From positions 1,811,488 to 1,875,487 of the forward strand of contig NC_047076.1 of assembly GCF_902459465.1 (NCBI RefSeq): 64,000 nucleotides of DNA. The letters run 5' to 3'. Below, piece after piece: positions 46,539 to 56,636 of the stretch; the first letter of the stretch is position 1, and each line of letters starts with the position of its first letter. This DNA is from Asterias rubens. Its lineage: Eukaryota > Echinodermata > Asteroidea > Forcipulatida > Asteriidae. Under the pieces are notes generated by a model. The model was not told the origin of the DNA and made no database searches. It saw only the letters and a program-made list of their open reading frames with translations. The position numbers and the translations under genes are program-made.

Positions 46539-49500
46539 ATGGGTTGTGGTTGCCAGTCACGTTACTTTGACCAACCGGCAGCAGTAACACCAGAAGGTGT
46601 TCGTGTCGGAGCACATTCAAACCTTCCTGTTGATGCTGTGCCATACACCGGACCAAGATATCAATACTGCTTCATTAATGTTAAAGCAAAACTCACAGGA
46701 CATGGTGAGTAACACCCAGTTCAACCACACACTCTCGAAATGGCCAAGTTGTTACTGAATTAAGTACATGAAAAGTTTGCTGTCTGAAATAGTTAGAGCG
46801 ACCAGATGTGCTAAAGGTGGACAGAGCGACTTTTGCAGTCATTCTGAACGACTCTGGAGCGCCTTGGTTTTAGACATTTATCGTGTCATGAGCCAACCGA
46901 ACCTAATGTAAATTTTATGCTAAGTTATGTTTCTGTCTGAAACCAAAATTGATTTGGTTTGGCGGACCTCTGAAGCACCTGTCCGTAACAGGGGCGTAAC
47001 AGAAATAATTTACATGCATGTACGGGGCAAGTGGGTAGGCAAAGATGTTGAGCGCCCTTGCCCCTGCCCGATTCCAAATTCACTATGTGATGGTAGTCTT
47101 GGGCAGTAGAATTTTCCTGAAGTACAGAATCTACACAGTAAAGTAGATACACACACGGTGTTACTGCAACTTGAATATTATACAAATATGGAGTGGCTCA
47201 GAGTGGAATGGGAGGAATATTATTGCAAGGTAAAATTTGGACTGTTCCATTTCACGAGGCAAAGCCGAGTGAAATGGAACAGTCCAAATTTTACCGAGCG
47301 ATAATATTCCTTCCATTGCATGAATTAAAGCCACTCAATATTTGTTTAACATAACTGACACATATAGATCCTTGTCATTTTGATGTATTTTAAGAATATA
47401 ACATTATGAAAAATCACACAAATTACTGGTTCGGACCGCGTTGCGGCAACAATGCACACAATTAATAGCAATTAGATCACAACCTTTTGCACAGGTGCTC
47501 CTTTGTTTTAGCAGCGGCGCGGCGGCACTGTACTGCTCAAAAACATTGGGAACAAGGATGATCCTAACTGTTGAATAGGAAATGCTATTCCCCATGGGCG
47601 AATAGGGATGGGAGTAATAGTGAATGTCACATGAAGTAAGTTCCACCAATCAAATGACAAGGATCTGTACGCCAGTTATACAAACATTGATATCTCACCA
47701 TAGGATGCAATGCAATGCAATGCTTCAAATTCCATGTAATATAACCAACATTTTACCATTCTTTCCAGTTAAGTTTCTATCAGCAGCTCTCATCACAACG
47801 AACATCGATAACTACTACCCGACCTTATGCCAGCCGTACGCAGATGGCTTCATCATGAAACAGTTCCAGGCCATACCGTATGTCCAGACCCAGGCTGCTC
47901 TTAGCTTCAGTTTAAAAGTGCCATATGAAGCAATGCTGTGTAAGCCTATCAACATGTAAGTTTTAAAGAAACAAAGTCATAAGAGCAAACTCTACCTGGC
48001 AAGTAGATTCACACTTGGTGTTATCGCAAACCAAACATGTATTGATACCTCACTATTGATATGCCTCAAATCTCATTATGTAAGTTGTAATCAATCAATC
48101 AATCAATCTTGCACCATATCCCGCAGGACGTTGGCTCCACGAATGTTCACTTTCCAAGCTGTAATAGGCAAGAATGCATTCTTTCTTGCCTTTATACAGG
48201 CCTGATACTTCAAGGAGGCAATGAAGGCGATTGCCTCCATGCTCCCTGGTCATTGCCTTGGTGCCCTTGAAATGCTGCAGTAGAAATGTTAAGTTTCCTC
48301 ATAGGGTGCCCTTTACCAAGGAGAAAATGCCTTGGTGCCCTTGCCCTTACATTAATGAGACATACACGCCTGTGTTAGCCTTGCTCAAATTTGAGCATTG
48401 TTTTAGTCTTTTTTTTGTCAGCATAGTGACTCTCAACCCTGTTCTTGCTTTGTTATGTATTCTTCATAAGGTATAATGGAATGCTGTGGCTGCACAGTTA
48501 ACACCTGTCTGAAATGAACTGGACTCAATCAAGCTCTGGTGTTTCTGATCAGCAGAGTGTGGGTTTGAATCCTGGTTGTGTCCTTAGTGAGTCCTGGTTG
48601 TGTCCTTAGTGAGTCCTGGTTGTGTCCTTAGTGAGTCCTGGTTGTGTCCTTAGTGAGTCCTGGTTGTGTCCTTAGTGAGTCCTGGTTGTGTCCTTAGTGA
48701 GTCCTGGTTGTGTCCTTAGTGAGTCCTGGTTGTGTCCTTAGTGAGTCCTGGTTGTGTCCTTAGTGAGTCCGTGTTGTGTCCTTAGTGAGTCCTGGTTGTG
48801 TCCTTAGTGAGTCCTGGTTGTGTCCTTAGTGAGTCCTGGTTGTGTCCTTAGTGAGTCCTGGTTGTGTCCTTAGTGAGTCCTGGTTGTGTCCTTAGTGAGT
48901 CCTGGTTGTGTCCTTAGTGAGTCCTGGTTGTGTCCTTAGTGAGTCCGTGTTGTGTCCTTAGTGAGTCCTGGTTGTGTCCTTAGTGAGTCCTGGTTGTGTC
49001 CTTAGTGAGTCCTTGTTGTGTGTCCTTGTTGTGTCCTTAGTGAGTCCTGGTTGTGTCCTTAGTGAGTCCTGGTTGTGTCCTTAGTGAGTCCTGGTTGTGT
49101 CCTTAGTGAGTCCTGGTTGTGTCCTTATTGCTTTGTTGTGTCATTTTCAGGGCTCCTTCCCATGAGAGATGGCAGCTTAGGGTTGAGAAGAGCTTCTTGC
49201 AGACACAACTAACTAACATCAATTACTTCACAGCTAGCCACACTTCACAGTCCGACACATCTGATATTTTTCAAAAGGTATTTTGTCATGCTGAGCAAAT
49301 AACACCCGTTTCAGACAGGCCTGCCTGAGTTGCTCCGAACCAAATAGATTAAGAGTGACTCTAGGTCGACCCAAGTTTTGGTTTCAGACATGCAAATTTA
49401 TTGAACACTTACATTGGCTCGGCTCATGACAAGATTAACATCGGAAACCAAGGCGCACCAGAGCCATTTTGAAGGCTGCAACAGCATCTTCTAGCATCCC

Positions 49501-52500
49501 AGTTGACTGCAGTTGCTCCTTACTGTTTCAGACGTCAAACTTTTTGTGTACTTAATTCAGAATTTAGCTTGGCCCGACTCTGGAAACCTGTCTGAAAGGA
49601 ACACTGGACTCAATCAAGCTCTGGTGTTTCTGATCAGCAGAGTGTGGGTGCGATTCCTTGTTGTATCCTTATAATGCAAGACGCTTAACCATTATTGCTG
49701 TGTCCTTCGAAAAGAGACGTCAAGCCGTTGTTCCTGTGTGTTGTGTAAATACCTCCCCCCTCCAATATGCCTATGCCTCTTCTTGCCCTCCCCAAATGAA
49801 AATTTCTGGTGGTGCCACAGCCCATTACAGTACCCCCCCCCCTCCCCTAACCTGCGCCCCCACCTCCTTATCAACAAAAATTGCAAATTCTCTTAATTTC
49901 TCTATACTACAACAGATCAACAGTGTGGTTCAGCAAGGTGGACGTTTGATATGTATTGAAATCACCGGTCACCAGCGAGGACCCACCATAAGGCAGCAAT
50001 ACGCAGGGAATATGGGAGGTAAGTGTGTGAGCAAAAAGCATATACTGAAACCTTGTGTAAGACACAATGATGAAATAGCAGGTTTATTATATAATAGTAA
50101 TAATAATAATAATAAAGAATACTTAATAGAGCGCCGGTATCCGCCTCAGGAAGGCGCTCATGGCGCTTGAGGAGAGAAAGACAAATTAGGACTGAGGATT
50201 GTGTGAGTATGCTTCTTTGAACAGGTGAGATTTTAAGTTTGTCTTGAATGTTGTGATGGATGGAGATGATTTGACAGTCGGTGGGAGTTGGTTCCACACC
50301 CGGGCTGAGGCTACAGACAAAGACCTATTGCACCAAAGAGTGGAACATCTGGGCTGATGAAGCATCATTGGCTCATTAGAACACAGCCCGGTGTGTGCTG
50401 AGGTGTATGGGTGGATGAGGTTGATGAGGTATTCTGGAGCATTGTTGTGAAGAATTTTGAAAATGAGTAGGGCTCGTTTGTACTGAATCCTGTGTGATAT
50501 TACAAACATCTTCATTCTCAATGAGTAGGGCATCATATCATGACCAAAACAACTTGATCAACCAAACATATCAAAACTCTTAAAAGGAATATAATATTGA
50601 AGGAAATTTTACCGTTCGTTACACCTTGCATTATTTTTAAAAAGGAAACTCATATTTTATTTTTGTTCGACAGTCAAAGGTGTCGATCTCTTCTTCAACA
50701 TGCCGCTCCACCAGAATCCAACATTTTACACTTACCAAGCAGTCAGCGTACCAATTCAGTTTCAAATAACTGGTTGTGGTTCTGCAACCATCAAAGTGTT
50801 AACGGACTTCATGGCCCAGTTTGCTGCTTTCCTGCAGAAAGGCTGGAAGCTCGTCGAGATCAACTTTGACTCTTCTACGAGCATGCAGGGTGAGTGTTTT
50901 TGTTTAAATTTGACGAATGTTTTAGAGTTTTATTACTTTCAATGGAAATTTGAAAGCTTTTTTTTTTTTTTAGTATCTACCCTTTTGTCTTTCTATGGTT
51001 CAGTTTTTGCCTTTCTGTTTCAGACTATAATATACTCTTTCTCTGTTGTACTTAGAACTCCGTTTTACACTGGTATTTTAGATTAGTGTTTTTTTTTTGT
51101 GTTTTAAAAAAGGACCAAGCATGCAGTGACAATAAAGTTTTATTAAGGGAATAAAAGGGTAGCGATGAGTTCTTACACGGCCGTTTAAAGCCGGCAGGGT
51201 CGAATTGCCGTGTGATAAAGGCCCAAGCCGAAGTCGAGGGCCTTTTTCGCACGGCAATGACCCTGCAAGGTTTTAAACGGACGTTTAAGAACGAGTCACT
51301 ACTCTTTTATTCCCATTCATAAATGCCCTTTTGTTAGAAAACGTTAAAAAAAAATACAATTACAGACACTTTGACAGTTGAAAATTTGAGGTTGAAATAT
51401 TTTTTTCAAAAACTTTGTGAAGAGTCTGTTGCGCGTGGGTTGTGTGTACGGGCGCGCGCTTAGAAATAGGTTACGCGCGCGCGCTTAGAAGTAGATTACG
51501 CGCTGTTACTAAAAGCTATGAATTGCATTCCGCGTGATAATCTTGTGCGCCTGACACGCGGAAGCCAGCCGGTTATAAACACTGGTCATTATCAACCGTT
51601 TAAACACCCCCATGTGACGCGCTCTCCACCAATAGAAGTAGAGAAACTGTCTGGGGTATTTATGAATGTATTGTATTGTATCTCACAAGGGGTTATAGTA
51701 TTATGAGATTAGCAACTATGTTACAAGAGGTGAAAACAGTCCAAATGCAACAAAAAATGTTGTTGATGGCCTGATGTTTCAACCCTAGCAGAGATTTTCT
51801 CCAAGTCTAAAAGCGCATTGATACGGTTTATTGTGAAATGCGCTTTATAAGAATTTGTTGTTATTATTATAATAATTAAATGACTACACTACACAACACA
51901 TAAACTGGAATAACAAAAAACAATTTATAACATTTTTAATATAAACTCCCCCCTCCTTTTTAATACAGTTCAATTTTTACGAGCAAACTCAACTATGAAC
52001 TCCATCTGGTTCTTCGAGAAAGAAGTTTCCAAGATCAATTCTGAAGTACCGGAGTGGGAGGGAACGGTCGTCCATTATGAACACAAGATTGCGGTAAGTA
52101 TGGGTAGTAAGGAGGACCACCAAGTACTCGTTATGCATTCAGCGTTTTGTAGCCGAGCGGATAGGAACACCAGACTCAAGCTCTGGGGTTTCTGTGCAGC
52201 CCCCGCCATGTAGCGGTTCGTAATGGCCGACCTACCTAGACTCCGTGCATGAGATAAAAAACAAATATTCCTCAGAAAAATGTTCACCGGGTGGGAGAAA
52301 AAAATCTCTGTGTAGCATGGAGTGAAATCACTAAAGGTGGAAAAAGCGCTAAGTACAGAGGTTTTTTCCAGTGGCGATGGGGGTCTGCGGATCTCCTCTC
52401 CCGGCCAAGTACCCGGTCCGATCCCGCCCGAACGTTCACAGGACATAGAAAACAAACCCGGCGAGGAACCCTTGGGTCGGGGACTACTTGGGTGCGCTGG

Positions 52501-52795
52501 TCTGGGTGGCAGGGGACTAAAAATAGTGTCATAATTTTCTCTTTTTTTTCTTTAGACAACGTGTGGTGGCACCAGAGCAGCAACCAACTGGGATCCAATC
52601 TTGGTTGAAATGGGCCAGAGAGGCTGGGAACTGGCTTGCCTGTTAGAGTCTCCAGAAATATATCGGACTGGATGCATTACAGCTGGTATAAAAGTCATCA
52701 TGTTCTTCCAGCGACCCATTATGCGTCCGGTTGGAGGGACAGCGGGTTTCTCTGCAGCACCGCCCCCACCTTATCCCGAAGAGTCGTCTTTATAA
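46539..52795 (+). CDS. raftlin-like protein, copy A
   Basis: Seven coding exons: 46539-46704, 47769-47955, 49151-49277, 49916-50018, 50674-50889, 51969-52093, 52556-52795; 1,164 nt, 387 residues, intron phases 1,2,0,1,1,0, all GT-AG. The start MGCGCQSRYF offers Gly2 for myristoylation and Cys3/Cys5 for palmitoylation, as in vertebrate raftlin (MGCG). Family-like segments follow: [29 protein letters not shown] (compare raftlin's VENYY motif), [38 protein letters not shown] and KVIMFFQRPIMRP, which parallels raftlin's IVFLQRPVMW. The C-terminus carries PPPPYP. Vertebrate raftlins (about 500-580 residues) are lipid-raft proteins acting in B-cell and Toll-like receptor signalling; this form is shorter. 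The role here is inferred. AATAAA lies in the 'gaaataaataaaac' stretch near 52920-52928. Confidence 0.8.
47183..47344. mobile_element. foldback MITE (M7) in intron 1 of raftlin-like A
   Basis: CAAATATGGAGTGGCT at the left and AGCCACTCAATATTTG at the right. Inner arms 'aaaatttggactgttccatttcac' are perfect inverted repeats around a short loop near 47262-47268. Confidence 0.85.
48500..48570 (+). mobile_element. SINE family S3 (tRNA-Leu-like), partial
   Basis: 'ggactcaatcaagctctggt' and 'gtttctgatcagcagagtgtgggttt' are the anticodon-arm and B-box region of a tRNA-Leu(CAA)-like head. It runs straight into the 22-bp minisatellite, which appears to be an expansion of the bases that follow the B box. 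Confidence 0.65.
48571..49129 (+). repeat. 22-bp minisatellite, about 25 units
   Basis: The unit is CCTGGTTGTGTCCTTAGTGA plus GT. Most units are identical; a few have CCGTG or CCTTG variants. It lies in intron 2 of raftlin-like A and ends only 21 bp before exon 3, so array length could affect splicing. It is not a CRISPR array: there are no spacers. Confidence 0.95.
49578..49760 (+). mobile_element. SINE family S3 copy
   Basis: It repeats 'ctcaatcaagctctggtgtt' and 'tgatcagcagagtgtgggt' and continues with 'gcaagacgcttaaccattat' and 'aaaagagacgtcaagccgttg', the usual body of such SINEs. It lies in intron 3 of raftlin-like A. Confidence 0.7.
50096..50536 (-). mobile_element. 5'-truncated CR1-like LINE
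   Basis: On the minus strand the frame (about 116 codons, stop near 50186) reads KRALLIFKILHNNAPEYL, then SVASARVWNQLPPTVKSSPS and FKTNLKSHLF, the C-terminal signature of non-LTR reverse transcriptases. The 3' end carries 'gcgccatgagcgccttcctg' and finishes in a TTA/TAA microsatellite, as in CR1-type elements. It is a dead remnant in intron 4 of raftlin-like A. Confidence 0.8.
51147..51314. mobile_element. foldback element (M6) in intron 5 of raftlin-like A
   Basis: GGGAATAAAAGGGTAGCGA at the left and ACTACTCTTTTATTCCC at the right. Inner arms 'acggccgtttaaa' and 'tttaaacggacgt', then 'cagggtcgaattgccgtg' and its counterpart, are mirrored. Confidence 0.8.
52140..52215 (+). mobile_element. 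SINE family S3 head fragment
   Basis: GTAGCCGAGCGGATAGGAAC followed by ACCAGACTCAAGCTCTGG is the D-arm to anticodon-arm part of a tRNA-Leu(CAA)-like sequence. The B box and acceptor arm are lost. It lies in intron 6 of raftlin-like A. Confidence 0.65.
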
Positions 52796-53310
52796 AGGAA
52801 CATTACAGAATTGGTAAGAAAAATACTTGTCTAAGATCACAGGTTTACATAAAACTTACACGGTCTAATGATGATGAAAGTAGAAAACATCTGAAATGTT
52901 ATATATTTGTTTATTGAGAAATAAATAAAACTAGTTTCCCGTTTGGAGTTAATTGTCCAGTGGGTGTTTTATTGATAAATTTATTGATAAATATCAATGT
53001 CATACAAAATGTGTAATTCTTTTTTAAACTATTTTCTCATGACCCAGATGTTTATATTTGGAAGAAATGGGAGTGTTTACGTTTTTTGTTACGTTGATAC
53101 TCGGCAGAATCCTTGAGTGAGGACGTAAGGTCAAGGGTGCTTGATTGTTGATGCAGTGCAGATCGGACACAAAAGTGCTAACAGAGAAACAAAACTCGGG
53201 AAGAAACTCGGGAAGATCAATCTGGAATTGGAATACACAATATCAGACCATGACTGACAGAATCGCTTCTCATTTCCAAATTACTTCAAAGAGAAATGTT
53301 TCTTAAGGGC

Positions 53311-53480
53311 GTGTGGGTTCGGGAGTCATGACACTTGTGTCCTTAAGCAAGACACTTAACTACTGCTTCGTCCTTCAGATGGGATGTAAAGCTGTAGGTC
53401 CCATGTTTTGTTATAAAAACTATCAACACTTATCGTAATAAGAAGGGGTTCGTCTCGTGTTGTGCAGTGCGACTATCTTC
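53311..53480 (+). mobile_element. SINE family S3, 3' part
   Basis: GTGTGGGTTCGGGAGTCATG, then 'acttgtgtccttaagcaaga' and 'cttcgtccttcagatgggat', is the B box and downstream body of the S3 family. Confidence 0.65.
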
Positions 53481-54109
53481 AATTATGAAGGCTGCTCTTA
53501 AAAGGAAGAAGAAGAAGTGTGCTATGATCTTGATGATTTCTGGATACGACCGGAAATTGATTTAATTTTCACTGCGCACTGAGGAGCGTATGGCGTTATG
53601 TTTAATATTGATCTTGATGGAATAGTGCCTTCTAAATTGTAATTGTTATGTTATGTTTTTATTAGTTGAGGGTAACACCATGATTGAGTTTCCGTTGTTT
53701 GACCTCAGCATTGCCAGCAAGGGTCCTATTAGTATGACATAAACGATGGATGTACTTTAATAAATTCAAAAAGCACAAAGTGTTAAAATACTTTTTAGAT
53801 CAAAACCCACTGAATTTGTTATGTGCCCAACTGGCCACTATAAAAATCATTTTATTGTTTTGATTGATAATTTTCCTTAATGTAAATATCTCTCTACCTT
53901 TGTAACTATTCAAAATAGGTATTCATTTTAAATGTCAGATTCATTCTTTGAATAAAATGTTTTAATAAATTATTTGAGTTTCCTCTGAAATAGCACAACT
54001 GATGAGGTGCCTCCTTGTAGTTTATTTCAATGTGATTGAACAAATCTCTGAAATATTTGAACAGGTGAATGTTGATGTATTCATTTTGTGATGAAAAACA
54101 CTCATATGT

Positions 54110-54272
54110 TTAAAAGCCCGGTTTATATTTATTGCGACTGTGGTACAAATTTTGACGTCACAGCTCCATTTTTTGCTGCGAATATTTCGCAGGAGTTGAG
54201 CTCAAGTCAACTCTTCCAATTTTTGCGAATTTGTGACGTCAAAGTTTTTATCGCAGGAAGTATGAATGGACG
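54110..54272. mobile_element. foldback MITE M4, second copy
   Basis: 'aaagcccggtttatatttat' at the left and 'tcgcaggaagtatgaatgg' at the right. Internal TTTTGACGTCACAG and GTGACGTCAAAG are mirrored as in 32041-32231. Confidence 0.75.
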
Positions 54273-55049
54273 TCTCCTAATGAGTTGCAGTATTGTGTTT
54301 TCTAGTATTTCTTAGGTATACCAGCATAGTTTGCTACATTGCAACATTGATGATAGGTTTTAGTTCGTGCGCATTATTATAAATGTCTTTATATAATTAT
54401 TATTATCATAGTTTCCATAGGGTAAACTGTATTTAGCTTGTGATATAAATGGAAAATAACTAAGTTTATGGATGACTCTCCTAGAGTAATGCATGTCCTA
54501 GTATTTCTTATATTTAAACAGCTACCTGAGCGGAATGTTTTCAACGGAAATTGTATTATAACTTGTTTATAATGCACTTGTTCACCATTTTAATGTAATT
54601 TTGATATGTGTACACTTCTAAATTTTTCGTAATTATCGATTAAAAAATCAGGCCCCAACCAAAAGGTTTTGGAAAACTAAAAACCTTCTGCCGTTGAGAG
54701 CGCGCGTCAAAGGACAATGCCGCTGACGTCATGGGAGCTTGCTTTGTTATGCCTCAACGCTGCAACAAAGCGGCTTTACAAATTAGAGCTCCCAGAGATG
54801 ACGTTTTGAGAGTGATTACGTAACAGGGCTTTTCGCAAATCTCACAGAAAAGCCCTGGATAAGGGCATTCAAAATGATTGTTTTTTACACAATTGAAATC
54901 TTTTTATAGTCATATGACTCGATTTCCCTATTCTTTGAAAACATTTTAAGTGAATTTCAGCAAAGTTTACGACTTGACATATTCGTTCAAGCAGGTCTTT
55001 AATGGCGTTTATGTGTGTAGTTATATTGAAGCATTGATAATAAGCTGTA

Positions 55050-55611
55050 GTTTACAGAGTTTTGTCTTAACTTCGTGCCTATTACATTGTACCTTGTCAA
55101 CCTTTGAAAAAATGAAATTTTATTTTTATTTGAGTTATATCAAATCTTTCCACATATTTTATGAACTACTGCTTATAAATACGTGTGGATAATTATATGA
55201 TTGGTGCTTTCAGATTTGTGTACTAATTAAGTTTTTAAAGACAGTGGACACTATTGGTAATTGTCAAAGACCAGTCTTCTCACTTGGTGTATCTCAACAT
55301 ATGCATAAAATGTGAAAGTTTGAGCTCAATTGGTCGCCGAATTTGCGAGATGATTATGAAAGAAAAAACACCCTTGTCACACGAAGTTGTGTGCTTTCAG
55401 ATGCTTGATTTCGAGACCTCAAATTCTAAATCTGAGGTCTTGAAATCAAATTTGTGGAAAATTACTTCTTTCTCGAAAACTACTTTACTTCAGAGGGAGC
55501 TATTTCTCACAATGTTTCTTACTATCAACAGCTCCCAATTACTTGTTACCAAATAAGGTTTTATGCTAATAATTATGTTGAGTAATTACCACTAGTGTCC
55601 ACTGCCTTTAA
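55050..55611. repeat. 561-bp dispersed duplication, copy 2
   Basis: Counterpart of 36961-37521, same orientation, 18 kb apart. It includes the M1 element at 55235-55611. Confidence 0.9.
55235..55611. mobile_element. MITE family M1 copy inside the duplication
   Basis: TTAAAGACAGTGGACAC to GTGTCCACTGCCTTTAA. Its differences from 37145-37521 are few, so the pair derives from one insertion, not two. Confidence 0.9.
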
Positions 55612-56636
55612 AGTTTAATGTGGTTCATGTTTTTTATGTAATCATGTATACATAGTCATGATAAAACTATAATTACAACTCATTTTTTTTTTCTCTAAAT
55701 AAAACTTGTTACTATGCTATATAACTAATGCGAATTTGTTTTCTTTGCTTTGTTGATCATTTATTAATGAATACAACTTGAATTGTATTTTTCTTATTAA
55801 TTTTGGAAGACGGGAAAATTTACAGTAGTTGTTTAGGTGGTCCCTGCCCTGTTGCTTCCCATGTTGTATCCTAAACTAACTGGGTTTGGTCCCTGGGAAT
55901 TTCAGGGCCTCTGACTGGCACCTTGAAATAATAGTAAAGTACAAAATAGGGAGACGCTAGCCAAGTATAGCTCTATTGGTAGAGCACCGGTACGTTTCTG
56001 GAGGCAGTCGTAGCTTCTAATTCCACGTGAGTCAATTAGTTTTGTTCAGCCCAAATCAACAAAAATTTCAATGTCAAAAACATTCGGTACTGGCAGGTCA
56101 ACAGTGCCTTTTGTTTTAGTTGTTATGCAAGAGTGAAGTTGGGGATAAAATGGTATATTTATTTTTTGTTTTCATAATAGTCTAAATCTGAATAATCATA
56201 GTAATCAAATCATCCAAATGGGAACACCACAAACTGTGAGGGATTTCCCATTGTTTTTTCTCCAACTGAAGTGTACACACACAATTAACAATTAATAATA
56301 ATAATAACAATAAATAAAGGGGCAGACGATACAATTATTTTGTTGTTTTAGCGCCCTCTACCGGCAGCTTTCGTTTTGCCTAACTAGCCAGGCGCCACTA
56401 AAAGGTAACTGGTAGTCGCGACCTCTTTGACCTCAATATCATTGATAAGAAGGTAACGAGGAGTGGTTACCTTTTAGCTGCACAATGTCGAGAGAAGAGT
56501 TCTGTCAGTGTCGTCAGAGACAGAAGTAATGTCAGAGATAAAACGATGGTACAATTCTTTCTAGATCGAGATTAACGGTAACCAAATCATCCCAAATCAA
56601 CTGATCAATCAACCTGACTGAGGCACCTGTTTCAAC
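55612..56636. promoter_or_regulatory. upstream region of raftlin-like B
   Basis: It contains a tRNA-like scrap at about 55965-56035, a CTCF-like GCCGGTAGAGGGCGC (minus strand) at 56351-56365, and a GC-richer patch 56340-56520 that may be the promoter. No TATA box could be tied to the ATG at 56637. Confidence 0.3.

Larger units (their letters stand above)
52796..55049. other. spacer downstream of raftlin-like A
   Basis: It holds the probable 3' UTR of raftlin-like A, a SINE S3 tail (53311-53480) and foldback M4 copy 2 (54110-54272). No exon was recognised. Confidence 0.5.

Noticed and set aside
48571..49129. CRISPR-like regular array
   Set aside because: Units of 22 bp are directly abutting without spacers; it is a minisatellite in a eukaryotic intron.
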